Part shown: one piece after another, positions 25,861 through 34,980 of the stretch
Layout of the letters: every line of letters starts with the position of its first letter
Numbering within the stretch: position 1 is the first letter of the stretch
NCBI GenBank assembly: GCA_002371615.1
Contig: DFGA01000030.1
Span: forward strand, 1-59,510
Direction of reading: 5' to 3'
Source: Lachnospiraceae bacterium UBA3762
GTDB lineage: Bacteria; Bacillota; Clostridia; Lachnospirales; Lachnospiraceae
Length of the DNA: 59,510 nucleotides
Position numbers and translations under genes: made by a program
Notes under the pieces: generated by a model
The model's database searches: none
Seen by the model: only the letters and a program-made list of their open reading frames with translations
What the model was told of the DNA's origin: nothing

Positions 25861-28761
25861 ATGGCAACGGGGTCATCTAAGAGGCGAAGATCACCTTCGA
25901 GATCAAAAAAGAAGCTTAAGAAAAATCAGAATCCTGGTATCGCCGAGGAGATATTATTGTTTGGGTCGCTTGGTGTGGCGATTCTGATGTTTCTCGGGTG
26001 TTGCGGTCTGCTTGGCACATTCGGTAAGGCTGTACATAATGTGATGATAGGATTGTTCGGCATGATAGGTTTTCTGCTGCCGTTCATTTTCTTTATTGTA
26101 AGCGCTTTTGTAATATCCAACAAATGGGAGAAAGTCGTCAAAGTCAAGGTTTCGGCAAGTGTTGTACTTGTACTTGTGTTATGCTGTTTTGCCCAGCTGA
26201 TTTTTGCCAAAGACATGGTTGTATCAAGGACGACCGACTACTACACGGACAGGGTAAAAAACGGCGGATTTTTCGGAGGCGCTATTTCCCACTTTTTGTG
26301 CAGATATCTGGGGTTAGCCGGGACAATAGTTATTTTGATCGTACTGCTTATCATATGCGTGGTACTTCTGACTGACCGGTCCTTTTTTACAAGCATTAAA
26401 GAAGGCGGCAAGATGCTTAGTGCTGATGCTAAGCGTAATTTGGAATACCGTAAGCAGGTCAATGAAGTCAGAAGCATGGAGCGTGAAGAGCGTGATCTTG
26501 AACGATGGGAGAGGCGTAATGAAAAACATGAACGTCATGTAGCGCGGCAGGAGGCCAAACGTGCTGCGGCGCTTGAAGAAAGAAGGCGTCGTGCCGAGGA
26601 GCGCAAAGCGGCAAATGCCGGGAAGATGAATTTCGGCGCCAGCGATCTTAAGAACGTTAAGAAGGAAGATATCGGGGAAATTACGGAGCTTGAGCAGATC
26701 GAGCCTGTAACAGAAGAAGCTGACGCAACACTGACCTATCCGGGAGAGAGCGTTATTCCCGAAGAGGAGATCAGAGCGATCCAGGAGCCCGAATCTATGT
26801 TTTACGGTAATTCTTCGTCATTTGTCTCAACTGTGGCCAGACCCGAAGAGGATCCGGCAGTTAAAGAGGAAGATGACAAGACCGCAAAAGGCATAATGGC
26901 CGGAACAAGACTGTCGAGAAACGACTATAACGGTGACGTTACCGAGATAACAGAATTTTTTGAGGGCGCAAGTGAAGAGGAACTGTTCGGAAAAAGTGAA
27001 CCGACACAGACACCGAGACCAAATGTCAGGACAAGCCACAGGATCAGTATCACTCCTTCGGAAGATGCGGCTCTTAAAGAAGCATATGAACGTGATATAT
27101 ATGTGGATGACGAAGAAACGTTCGAAGATGACTACAGCGATGTGGCCGAGATTTTTGATAAACGGGGTACGAAAGAAGTTATTCCGGGGATTAATCTTGC
27201 GGAAGAAAACCGCAAACCCGCCCCGGAATCCGGAGTGGTTTCGCAGGGCAAGTCGATAAGAGGGAAAAAGGGCGGTAAGATAAGACTTCCCAAACCGGAA
27301 CTCCTAAATGAAGTTAAAATATCGACTAAAACGGATCCGAGAGAAGAACTTAACGAAACCGCAAGGGAACTTAAGGAGACACTTCACAACTTCGGCCTTG
27401 AAGTTACGATAACGGGTTCTACAAGAGGCCCTGCCGTAACAAGGTATGAGCTTCAGATGCCTGCCGGAGTATCGGTCAAGAAGATTACCGGGCTTGCCGA
27501 CGATATAATGATGAGCCTCGGGGCCAAAGATATTAGAATAGAAGCGCCCATTCCCGGCAAGAAGGCTGTCGGGATAGAATTACCCAATAAAGAAAGTTCA
27601 ATGGTACATTTCAGAGAACTTATCGAAAGCAGGGCGTTTAAGAATTTCGAATCCAAGGTTGCGTTTGCTGTCGGCAAAGACCTTGCCGGAGATATAGTTG
27701 TTGCAGATATTGCCAAGATGCCGCACCTGCTTATAGCGGGCGCAACCGGTTCAGGCAAGTCTGTCTGTATCAATACTCTGATCATGAGTATCCTCTACAA
27801 GGCATCACCGGATGAGGTCAAGCTTATCATGATCGATCCGAAAATGGTTGAATTGTCGGTGTATAACGGGATTCCGCATCTGCTGATACCGGTCGTTACC
27901 GATCCGAAAAAGGCAAGCGCCGCACTTGCATGGGCTGTAAATGAGATGACTGAGAGATACAGCCGTTTTGCGGAACTTGAAGTACGTGACATGAAAGGCT
28001 ACAATGCGAAAGTTTCAGCTGATCCCTCATACGGAGAAGAGGGTCACACGAAAATGCCGCAGATAGTCATAGTCGTTGATGAACTCGCAGACCTTATGAT
28101 GGTAGCTGCCAAAGAGGTGGAGGAGTCTATATGCCGTCTCGCCCAGCTTGCAAGAGCAGCCGGAATATATCTGATACTTGCCACCCAGCGTCCGTCGGTT
28201 GATGTCATAACCGGACTTATCAAGGCGAATATGCCGAGCCGTATTGCTTTTTCTGTATCCTCGAATGTTGATTCAAGAACGATTCTTGATATGGCGGGAG
28301 CTGAAAGGCTGCTCGGTAACGGGGATATGTTCTTCTATCCACGGGGGTATAACAAACCGTCCAGAGTTCAAGGCGCTTTTGTAAGTGATGATGAAGTGAC
28401 ACGGGTGGTTGAATTCTTAAAAGACCAGACAGACGGAAATGTCTATGATATTAAAGCACAGTCGGCGGTAGAGGCGGGAAGTGCCGGCGGCGGCAGTTCA
28501 TCAGGTCCCGGACTTGTCGATCCAAACGGTGCTTATGACGATCTGTTTGTTGTGGCCGGTCAGGCGGTCATAGAGTCTGAAAAGGCAAGCATAGGAATGC
28601 TTCAAAGAAAGTTTAAAGTAGGGTTCAACAGAGCCGCCAGAATTATGGACCAGCTATGCGATGAAGGTGTCGTTGGTCCCGAAGAAGGAACAAAACCGAG
28701 AAGAATTCTGATGACTATGGAACAGTTTAATGAATTGTTAGAGGAGAAAAATCATCAATGA
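25861..28761 (+). CDS. ftsK: DNA translocase FtsK/SpoIIIE
   Basis: A 966-residue septal DNA pump that clears the chromosome from the division plane. Basic N-terminus, about four membrane helices (residues 27-180), a long charged linker with an Arg/Glu-rich helix (about 195-265), then the motor: Walker A GATGSGKS at 627-634, Walker B VIVVDELADLMM, and the C-terminal gamma winged helix (SIGMLQRKFKVGFNRAARIMD) that reads KOPS/SRS-type DNA. ATG 25861 follows GGGGAG; the open frame extends back into uppP but without a start signal. It overlaps fhs by four bases. Confidence 0.94.
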   Translation: MATGSSKRRRSPSRSKKKLKKNQNPGIAEEILLFGSLGVAILMFLGCCGLLGTFGKAVHNVMIGLFGMIGFLLPFIFFIVSAFVISNKWEKVVKVKVSASVVLVLVLCCFAQLIFAKDMVVSRTTDYYTDRVKNGGFFGGAISHFLCRYLGLAGTIVILIVLLIICVVLLTDRSFFTSIKEGGKMLSADAKRNLEYRKQVNEVRSMEREERDLERWERRNEKHERHVARQEAKRAAALEERRRRAEERKAANAGKMNFGASDLKNVKKEDIGEITELEQIEPVTEEADATLTYPGESVIPEEEIRAIQEPESMFYGNSSSFVSTVARPEEDPAVKEEDDKTAKGIMAGTRLSRNDYNGDVTEITEFFEGASEEELFGKSEPTQTPRPNVRTSHRISITPSEDAALKEAYERDIYVDDEETFEDDYSDVAEIFDKRGTKEVIPGINLAEENRKPAPESGVVSQGKSIRGKKGGKIRLPKPELLNEVKISTKTDPREELNETARELKETLHNFGLEVTITGSTRGPAVTRYELQMPAGVSVKKITGLADDIMMSLGAKDIRIEAPIPGKKAVGIELPNKESSMVHFRELIESRAFKNFESKVAFAVGKDLAGDIVVADIAKMPHLLIAGATGSGKSVCINTLIMSILYKASPDEVKLIMIDPKMVELSVYNGIPHLLIPVVTDPKKASAALAWAVNEMTERYSRFAELEVRDMKGYNAKVSADPSYGEEGHTKMPQIVIVVDELADLMMVAAKEVEESICRLAQLARAAGIYLILATQRPSVDVITGLIKANMPSRIAFSVSSNVDSRTILDMAGAERLLGNGDMFFYPRGYNKPSRVQGAFVSDDEVTRVVEFLKDQTDGNVYDIKAQSAVEAGSAGGGSSSGPGLVDPNGAYDDLFVVAGQAVIESEKASIGMLQRKFKVGFNRAARIMDQLCDEGVVGPEEGTKPRRILMTMEQFNELLEEKNHQ

Positions 28762-30428
28762 AAACAGACATAGAGATAGCTTCAGAAGCTAAAATGGAGC
28801 CGATCGCCGAAGTGGCACATAAGCTTGGGCTTACTGATGACGATATCGAACTGCACGGTAAATACAAATGCAAGATTTCCGAAGAGTATCTCAGGAGTAT
28901 ACAGAATAACAGGGATGGCAAACTTGTTCTTGTTACGGCTATCAATCCGACGCCTGCCGGGGAGGGTAAGACGACGACAAGCATCGGTCTTGCAATGGGA
29001 CTTACACGGCTTGGTAAGAGGGCGACTCTTGCTCTTAGGGAACCGTCACTCGGACCGTGCTTCGGTCTTAAGGGCGGTGCGGCCGGAGGAGGCTATTCAC
29101 AGGTTGTTCCGATGGATGAGCTTAATCTTCACTTTACCGGTGATTTTCATGCGATAACAAGTGCCAACAATCTGTGCGCTGCAATTCTTGACAATCATAT
29201 ACAGCAGGGGAATGAACTTAAGATAGACACGAGAAATATTGTTCTTAAGCGCTGCGAAGATATGAATGACCGCGTTTTGAGGAACATCGTTGTCGGATTG
29301 GGATCCAAAGCAGACGGCTATGTAAGAGAGGACCATTTTGTTATTACCGTTGCTTCGGAGATAATGGCTATTCTATGCCTTGCCAATGACATTGAGGATC
29401 TCCGGGCAAGATTATCCAGAATGGTTGTAGCATATGATACATCCGGCAATATTGTGACAGCTGATGATATTCATGCTGTCGGTGCGATGATGGCTCTTCT
29501 TAAAGACGCTATAAAGCCGAATCTTATTCAGACACTTGAACATACGCCCGCTCTTGTGCATGGTGGACCTTTTGCCAATATCGCACACGGCTGTAATTCG
29601 GTGCGGGCAACCAAAACAGCGCTTAAACTCAGCGATATAACAATAACGGAGGCGGGGTTCGGTGCTGATCTTGGAGCGGAAAAATTCCTTGATATTAAGT
29701 GCCCGATGGCGGGACTTAATCCGGATGCATGTGTTATAGTTGCAACCGTCAGGGCTCTTAAATATAACGGCGGTGTTGCCAAAGAAGATTTATCCGTTGA
29801 AAATATAGAAGCACTCGGCCGCGGTATAGTGAATCTTGAAAAGCATATTGATAATATCGGAAAATACGGAATCCCCGTAGTTGTGACACTCAATGCTTTT
29901 GATACCGATACCGAAGAGGAACTTGAATATGTCCGTAACTTCTGCCTTAACAAAGGTTGTGATTTCGCTTTGTCAAAGGTATGGGCCCAAGGCGGAGAAG
30001 GCGGAGAGGAGCTGGCCAGGGCGGTAATTAATACACTCGAGAACAAAAAGAGCAATTACAGGCCTTTGTATGACCCGGCACTTCCGATACATGAAAAGAT
30101 CGGGATAATCGCAAGAGAGATCTATGGTGCAAAAGATGTATCATATTCGGATGCAGCATCCAAGAAGATGGCACAACTTTCAAAACAGGGATTTGGAAAC
30201 CTGCCTATATGTATGGCTAAAACGCAGTATTCCCTGTCAGACGATCCGACTCTGCTCGGACGTCCTGTGGACTTTACGCTTAATGTAAGAGATATGTATG
30301 TATCTGCCGGCGCCGGTTTTATAGTGGCGCTTACAGGCAATATAATGACTATGCCCGGACTTCCAAAGAGACCTGCTGCATTCGATATTGATGTTGACGA
30401 AAACGGAAAGATTACCGGATTGTTCTAG
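28758..30428 (+). CDS. fhs: Formate-tetrahydrofolate ligase
   Basis: A 556-residue enzyme making 10-formyl-THF from formate, ATP and THF. The nucleotide loop PTPAGEGKTTTSIGLA lies at about 64-79, followed by ALREPSLGPCFGLKGGAAGGGYSQ (first part of the folate/formyl-phosphate site) and the N-terminal LHFTGDFHAI. The full length and C-terminal DIDENGKI-like end are typical. Overlaps ftsK by four bases and precedes folD, so the C1 pair is co-expressed. No THF riboswitch was found, as the gene has no leader. Confidence 0.97.
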   Translation: MKTDIEIASEAKMEPIAEVAHKLGLTDDDIELHGKYKCKISEEYLRSIQNNRDGKLVLVTAINPTPAGEGKTTTSIGLAMGLTRLGKRATLALREPSLGPCFGLKGGAAGGGYSQVVPMDELNLHFTGDFHAITSANNLCAAILDNHIQQGNELKIDTRNIVLKRCEDMNDRVLRNIVVGLGSKADGYVREDHFVITVASEIMAILCLANDIEDLRARLSRMVVAYDTSGNIVTADDIHAVGAMMALLKDAIKPNLIQTLEHTPALVHGGPFANIAHGCNSVRATKTALKLSDITITEAGFGADLGAEKFLDIKCPMAGLNPDACVIVATVRALKYNGGVAKEDLSVENIEALGRGIVNLEKHIDNIGKYGIPVVVTLNAFDTDTEEELEYVRNFCLNKGCDFALSKVWAQGGEGGEELARAVINTLENKKSNYRPLYDPALPIHEKIGIIAREIYGAKDVSYSDAASKKMAQLSKQGFGNLPICMAKTQYSLSDDPTLLGRPVDFTLNVRDMYVSAGAGFIVALTGNIMTMPGLPKRPAAFDIDVDENGKITGLF

Positions 30429-30457
30429 AAATTACTGTGAAGTATCAGGAGGATCAT

Positions 30458-31294
30458 ATGCCACAGATCATAGATGGAAAAACAATTTCAACTGCCATAA
30501 AAGATGAACTGAAGAAGGAAGTAGCCGAAAACAATATTAAAGCCACACTGGCTGTAATACAGGTCGGAAACGATCCTGCCAGTTCGGTATATGTCGGGAA
30601 CAAAAAGAAAGCCTGTGAATACATTGGCATCGGTTCCGCATCTTATGAACTTCCGGAAGAGACCACGGAGGATGAGCTGTTAAAGCTTATCGATGATCTG
30701 AACGAAGATGACAGTATCAGCGGTATCCTTGTTCAGCTCCCTGTTCCCAAACATATAGATGACAGGAAGATTATTGAGAGGATCTCACCTCTCAAAGATG
30801 TTGACGGTTTCCATCCCGAATCGGTCGGAAATCTTTGCATCGGAAGAGATGGCTTTGTAAGCTGTACGCCCGCAGGTATTATAGAACTGATGAGAAGAAG
30901 CGGGATCTCGATTGAAGGAAAAGAATGTGTTGTGATAGGAAGAAGTAATATTGTGGGCAAACCGATGGCACTTCTTCTTCTGGCTAATAACGGAACGGTA
31001 ACTGTATGTCATTCAAGGACAAGAAATCTCAAGGAGATCTGTAAGAGAGCCGATATACTCGTTGCCGCTGTTGGCAAGCCCAAAATGATAAACCGTGATT
31101 ACATCAAAGAAGGCGCCGTTGTAATTGATGTCGGTATTCACAGAATGGATAACGGGAAACTGTGCGGTGATGTTGATTACGAGGATGTTAGCGATATTGT
31201 AAGTGCCATCACTCCGGTTCCCGGCGGAGTAGGACCGATGACGATAGCAATGCTTATGGTTAATTGTGTAAAGGCTGCCAAACAGGTGAAGTAA
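30458..31294 (+). CDS. folD: Methylene-THF dehydrogenase / methenyl-THF cyclohydrolase
   Basis: A 278-residue bifunctional enzyme interconverting methylene-, methenyl- and 10-formyl-THF. It shows the catalytic YVGNKKKACEYIGI (with the Lys of the cyclohydrolase site), ILVQLPVPKHID, the NADP site VVIGRSNIVGKPMALLL, and the end TPVPGGVGPMTIAMLM. ATG 30458 follows AGGAGG; the GTG at 30437 has no ribosome site. It works with the adjacent fhs and with 5-FCL (43209). Confidence 0.97.
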   Translation: MPQIIDGKTISTAIKDELKKEVAENNIKATLAVIQVGNDPASSVYVGNKKKACEYIGIGSASYELPEETTEDELLKLIDDLNEDDSISGILVQLPVPKHIDDRKIIERISPLKDVDGFHPESVGNLCIGRDGFVSCTPAGIIELMRRSGISIEGKECVVIGRSNIVGKPMALLLLANNGTVTVCHSRTRNLKEICKRADILVAAVGKPKMINRDYIKEGAVVIDVGIHRMDNGKLCGDVDYEDVSDIVSAITPVPGGVGPMTIAMLMVNCVKAAKQVK

Positions 31295-32671
31295 ATGCAG
31301 TGCAAAGTCTGTAATGCTTATATTCCGGAAGGCTATATGTATTGTCCGGTTTGCGGCGAAGAGATCATAATTGTCTCTGATTTTGATATTAAGCTTGAAG
31401 ACAATATAGATATGGCCGCCCTTGCCGAGACTAATGAACTTCCGGATCTTAGCAGTCTGTCAACTAAAGAAGATATTAAAGAAGATACAAAAGTAACAAA
31501 TACCCCCCAAACGGTATCAATAGACCGTAAATGGATCGTACTGTTTGCGGCGCTGGCATTACTGTTTCTTGTGGGGTGTATATTCGGTGGCATCTCGATA
31601 TCAAGGTATTTTTCGTATGAGTACCAGTATGAAAAAGCCCTGAAAGAATATGAGAGCGGTGATTTTAAGAAAGCTATCTCTACGGGAAAGCGGCTTAATT
31701 CTCTCGGTAATGATGAGAAAGGCAAGCTGCTCCTTGCGGACAGTTATATCGGAGATCACAATTATGATGCCGCTATAGCTGTACTGTATGATGCGCTTGA
31801 TGATTTTCCGCAGGATGTTACGTTATATGACCGGATCGTTGCCTGTTACAAGGCCGAAAACAACAATGCGGGAATACATGAATTAATTAATAATTCCAAG
31901 GATTCAACGCTGGCTCTCCGGTATTCCGATTATGTGTCGATCTCGCCGACGTTTTCCCTTGAGTCGGGAACGTATGTTGAGCCGGATCCTATTAAACTTT
32001 CCGCTCCCGGAGAAGGAAAGATATATTATTCGGTTGACGGGACCATGCCTACCGAAGATTCATTGGAATACATGGGACCTATACCGCTTGAGACGGGAGA
32101 AAATGTTATCTCTGCCATATATGTGAATGAGAAGGGCATAGTAAGTGATGTTGTAACAAATACATATAATGTGGAGCTTGACATTCCGGATCCCCCGGTA
32201 CTTCTTGTCGAGCCTCAGACACTGAGCAGACCGGAAATGATCGGAGTTATGGCACCCGAAGACAAAACGGTGTACTATACAACCGACGGAAGTGTTCCGA
32301 CCACCGACTCGAAGGAGTACCTTGAACCTTTGCTTATGCCGCTCGGTAAAAGCACATTTACATTCATAAGTGTTAATTCGAATGGACTTGTTTCCGAGCC
32401 GGTATCGGCCAGTTACAATCTGAACATGAATGTTGCAATAGCAAAGGATATGGCAGAATACGCTATATCTTACCAGCTTATGTCATCGGGAGAGATGACT
32501 ATAGGAAAATCATACAAAGCCGAATACGGTTTTGCCGATTCATCAAGGATCTATTATATTATTAATGAATATAACGGAAGTACGCCGACCGGAAGAATGT
32601 TTGCGGTTGATATCAGAAGCGGAGAGCTGTTTAAGTTCAGCAAGGAGGATAAAAAATGTATAAGATTCTAA
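31295..32671 (+). CDS. Zinc-ribbon, membrane-anchored, TPR and CHB_HEX_C repeat protein
   Basis: A 458-residue protein of unknown role with clear modules. Residues 3-20 form a zinc ribbon (Cys3, Cys6, Cys17, Cys20). An acidic linker leads to one membrane helix (about 80-103). A TPR-like helical part (about 108-200) follows, then two chitobiase/beta-hexosaminidase C-terminal-like beta domains (about 215-292 and 300-372, with repeated IYYSVDGTMPTEDS and VYYTTDGSVPTTDS), and a small terminal domain. So the zinc ribbon is cytoplasmic and the repeats are probably outside. It starts right at the folD stop and overlaps nfnA by 16 bases. Confidence 0.8.
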   Translation: MQCKVCNAYIPEGYMYCPVCGEEIIIVSDFDIKLEDNIDMAALAETNELPDLSSLSTKEDIKEDTKVTNTPQTVSIDRKWIVLFAALALLFLVGCIFGGISISRYFSYEYQYEKALKEYESGDFKKAISTGKRLNSLGNDEKGKLLLADSYIGDHNYDAAIAVLYDALDDFPQDVTLYDRIVACYKAENNNAGIHELINNSKDSTLALRYSDYVSISPTFSLESGTYVEPDPIKLSAPGEGKIYYSVDGTMPTEDSLEYMGPIPLETGENVISAIYVNEKGIVSDVVTNTYNVELDIPDPPVLLVEPQTLSRPEMIGVMAPEDKTVYYTTDGSVPTTDSKEYLEPLLMPLGKSTFTFISVNSNGLVSEPVSASYNLNMNVAIAKDMAEYAISYQLMSSGEMTIGKSYKAEYGFADSSRIYYIINEYNGSTPTGRMFAVDIRSGELFKFSKEDKKCIRF

Positions 32672-33531
32672 AGGCCCAAAACCTTGCTTCAAACATTTTT
32701 CTTATGGATGTTGAGGCTAAAAGAGTTGCTTCGGCTGCCCAGCCGGGACAGTTTGTAATCGTCAAGATTGATGAGAAGGGTGAACGTATCCCGCTCACTA
32801 TCTGTGATTATGACAGAGAAAAGGGAACTGTTACTATCGTAGTCCAGACAATCGGGGCATCGACCGTTAGAATGCAAAAACTCAAGGCCGGGGATTCGTT
32901 CCGTGATTTTGTAGGTCCCTTGGGGAAACCCTCGGAATTTATCAATGAAGATCCGGACTCACTGAAGAGAAAAAAAATACTGTTTGTAGGGGGAGGACTC
33001 GGAACCGCCCCGGTCTATCCGCAGGTCAAGTGGCTTCATGAACACGGAATAGATGCGGATGTTATAGTCGGTGCCAAGACAAAGGATCTTGTCATACTCG
33101 AAGATGAAATGGAAAAGGTTGCCGGAAATCTGTATATTACAACAGATGACGGCTCATATAAGAGAAAAGGAATGGTTACCGAGGTCATTAAGGATCTTGT
33201 TGAAAAGGGCAACAAATACGATGTATGCGTTGCAATAGGCCCCATGATAATGATGAAGTTTGTATGCCTTCTTACTAAAGAACTCGGGATCCCCACAATT
33301 GTATCCATGAATCCTATCATGGTCGACGGCACCGGAATGTGCGGAGCCTGCAGACTGATCGTCGGCGATGAAGTTAAGTTTGCCTGCGTTGACGGGCCGG
33401 AGTTTGACGGTCATCTCGTGGATTTTGACCAGGCTATGAAGAGACAGAATCTGTACAAAACCGAAGAAGGCCGCGCAATGCTAAGAGAACAGGAAGGGGA
33501 TACACATCACGGCGGATGTGGTTCATGTTGA
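32656..33531 (+). CDS. nfnA: Ferredoxin:NADP+ oxidoreductase small subunit (NfnA-like)
   Basis: A 291-residue FAD/NAD-binding subunit resembling PyrK and the NfnA of bifurcating transhydrogenase. FAD site RIPLTICDYDREKG, NAD site KKILFVGGGLGTAPVYPQ, and the 2Fe-2S region DGTGMCGACRLIV...FACVDGPEFDGH. With NfnB it couples NADH and reduced ferredoxin to make two NADPH, in the cytoplasm. GGAGG precedes ATG 32656. The C-terminus ends in HHGGCGSC, a cysteine-rich tail whose role is unclear. It could be a SudB-type sulfide dehydrogenase subunit, but the Nfn assignment fits an anaerobe. Confidence 0.85.
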   Translation: MYKILKAQNLASNIFLMDVEAKRVASAAQPGQFVIVKIDEKGERIPLTICDYDREKGTVTIVVQTIGASTVRMQKLKAGDSFRDFVGPLGKPSEFINEDPDSLKRKKILFVGGGLGTAPVYPQVKWLHEHGIDADVIVGAKTKDLVILEDEMEKVAGNLYITTDDGSYKRKGMVTEVIKDLVEKGNKYDVCVAIGPMIMMKFVCLLTKELGIPTIVSMNPIMVDGTGMCGACRLIVGDEVKFACVDGPEFDGHLVDFDQAMKRQNLYKTEEGRAMLREQEGDTHHGGCGSC

Positions 33532-33593
33532 TAGGAGGAACCCGCCCGGTCGCCCCTGATGCGCGACACACATATGATTAAAAGGAGATTACT

Positions 33594-34979
33594 ATGGATG
33601 TAATGAAGAAAGTACCTGTCAGAGAGCAGGATCCGAAAGTCAGAGCTACAAACTTCGATGAAGTATGTCTTGGTTATAACAAAGAAGAAGCTATGGAAGA
33701 GGCAAGCCGCTGCCTTAACTGTAAGAATGCGCAGTGCGTTAAAGCCTGTCCCGTTTCGATAGATATCCCCGGTTTTATCAGCAAAGTAAAGGATGGGGAT
33801 TTTGAGGAAGCGGGGTATGTGATTGGTGAGAGCAGTTCCCTTCCTGCGATATGCGGAAGAGTATGTCCGCAGGAGAGCCAGTGCGAAGGTAAATGTATTC
33901 GAGGTATTAAGGGCGAGGCTGTATCAATAGGAAAGCTTGAGAGGTTTGTTGCTGACTACGCAAGGGAAAACGGTATCAAGCCAAAGAAATGCGAGACATC
34001 AAACGGCAGAAAAGTTGCCGTTATAGGATCAGGTCCTGCGGGACTTACCTGTGCCGGAGATCTTGCAAAGATGGGGTATGACGTAACAATATTCGAGGCT
34101 CTTCATGAACCCGGAGGAGTATTGGTATACGGTATTCCGGAATTCCGTCTTCCGAAAGAGGACGTTGTAAAAAAAGAGATCGAGAATGTAATGTCTCTGG
34201 GAGTCAAGATCGAGACAAACGTTGTTATCGGCAAGTCTGTCACGATAGATGAACTTATGGACAACGAGGGATTTGAAGCCGTATTTATCGGTTCGGGTGC
34301 AGGGCTCCCGAGATTTATGGGAATCCCCGGAGAAACGGCAAGCGGTGTATATTCTGCCAATGAGTATCTGACAAGAAGCAACCTGATGAAGGCATTCAGA
34401 GATGATTATGATACGCCGATCAATCCGGGTAAAAAGGTAGCTGTTGTCGGTGGAGGTAACGTAGCTATGGATGCGGCCAGAACCGCACTTCGTCTCGGCG
34501 CCGATGTCCACATCGTATATCGCCGGTCGGAAGAAGAACTTCCCGCCAGAGTTGAAGAAGTTCATCATGCAAAAGAGGAAGGCATTGTATTCGACCTTTT
34601 GACCAATCCCACGGAAATACTTGTAGACGAAAACGGCTGGGTATGCGGTATGAAGTGCATCAGAATGGAACTTGGCGAACCCGATGAATCCGGAAGAAGA
34701 TCTCCGGTGGAAATTCCGGGATCGGAGTTTACGATAGATGTAGATACAGTCATAATGTCACTCGGAACAAGCCCTAACCCGCTTATCAGTTCAACAACGG
34801 AAGGCCTTGAGACAAACAGGAGAAAATGCATCGTGGCCTCCGAAGAAGACGGCAAGACCAGTAAGGAAGGTGTATTTGCGGGTGGTGATGCCGTAACCGG
34901 AGCGGCTACGGTAATACTTGCCATGGGAGCAGGTAAGGCTGCAGCAAAGGGAATAGATGAATATCTGAGGAATAAATAA
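33594..34979 (+). CDS. nfnB: NfnB / GltA-type NADPH oxidoreductase subunit
   Basis: A 461-residue flavoprotein of the glutamate synthase beta-chain family, often annotated gltA. It begins with two [4Fe-4S] regions (CLNCKNAQCVKACP and CGRVCPQESQCEGKC), then FAD (VAVIGSGPAGLTCAGDLAK) and NADPH (VAVVGGGNVAMDAARTALR) Rossmann sites and the closing GGDAVTGAATVILAMGAGK. With the adjacent NfnA it forms the bifurcating transhydrogenase. AAGGAG precedes the ATG. The 62-base gap between the two is unusually GC-rich at 33541-33575. Confidence 0.9.
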   Translation: MDVMKKVPVREQDPKVRATNFDEVCLGYNKEEAMEEASRCLNCKNAQCVKACPVSIDIPGFISKVKDGDFEEAGYVIGESSSLPAICGRVCPQESQCEGKCIRGIKGEAVSIGKLERFVADYARENGIKPKKCETSNGRKVAVIGSGPAGLTCAGDLAKMGYDVTIFEALHEPGGVLVYGIPEFRLPKEDVVKKEIENVMSLGVKIETNVVIGKSVTIDELMDNEGFEAVFIGSGAGLPRFMGIPGETASGVYSANEYLTRSNLMKAFRDDYDTPINPGKKVAVVGGGNVAMDAARTALRLGADVHIVYRRSEEELPARVEEVHHAKEEGIVFDLLTNPTEILVDENGWVCGMKCIRMELGEPDESGRRSPVEIPGSEFTIDVDTVIMSLGTSPNPLISSTTEGLETNRRKCIVASEEDGKTSKEGVFAGGDAVTGAATVILAMGAGKAAAKGIDEYLRNK

Positions 34980-34980
34980 T

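Noticed and set aside
28700..28760. THF riboswitch before fhs
   Set aside because: fhs overlaps ftsK by four bases; there is no room for a leader and none was seen before folD.
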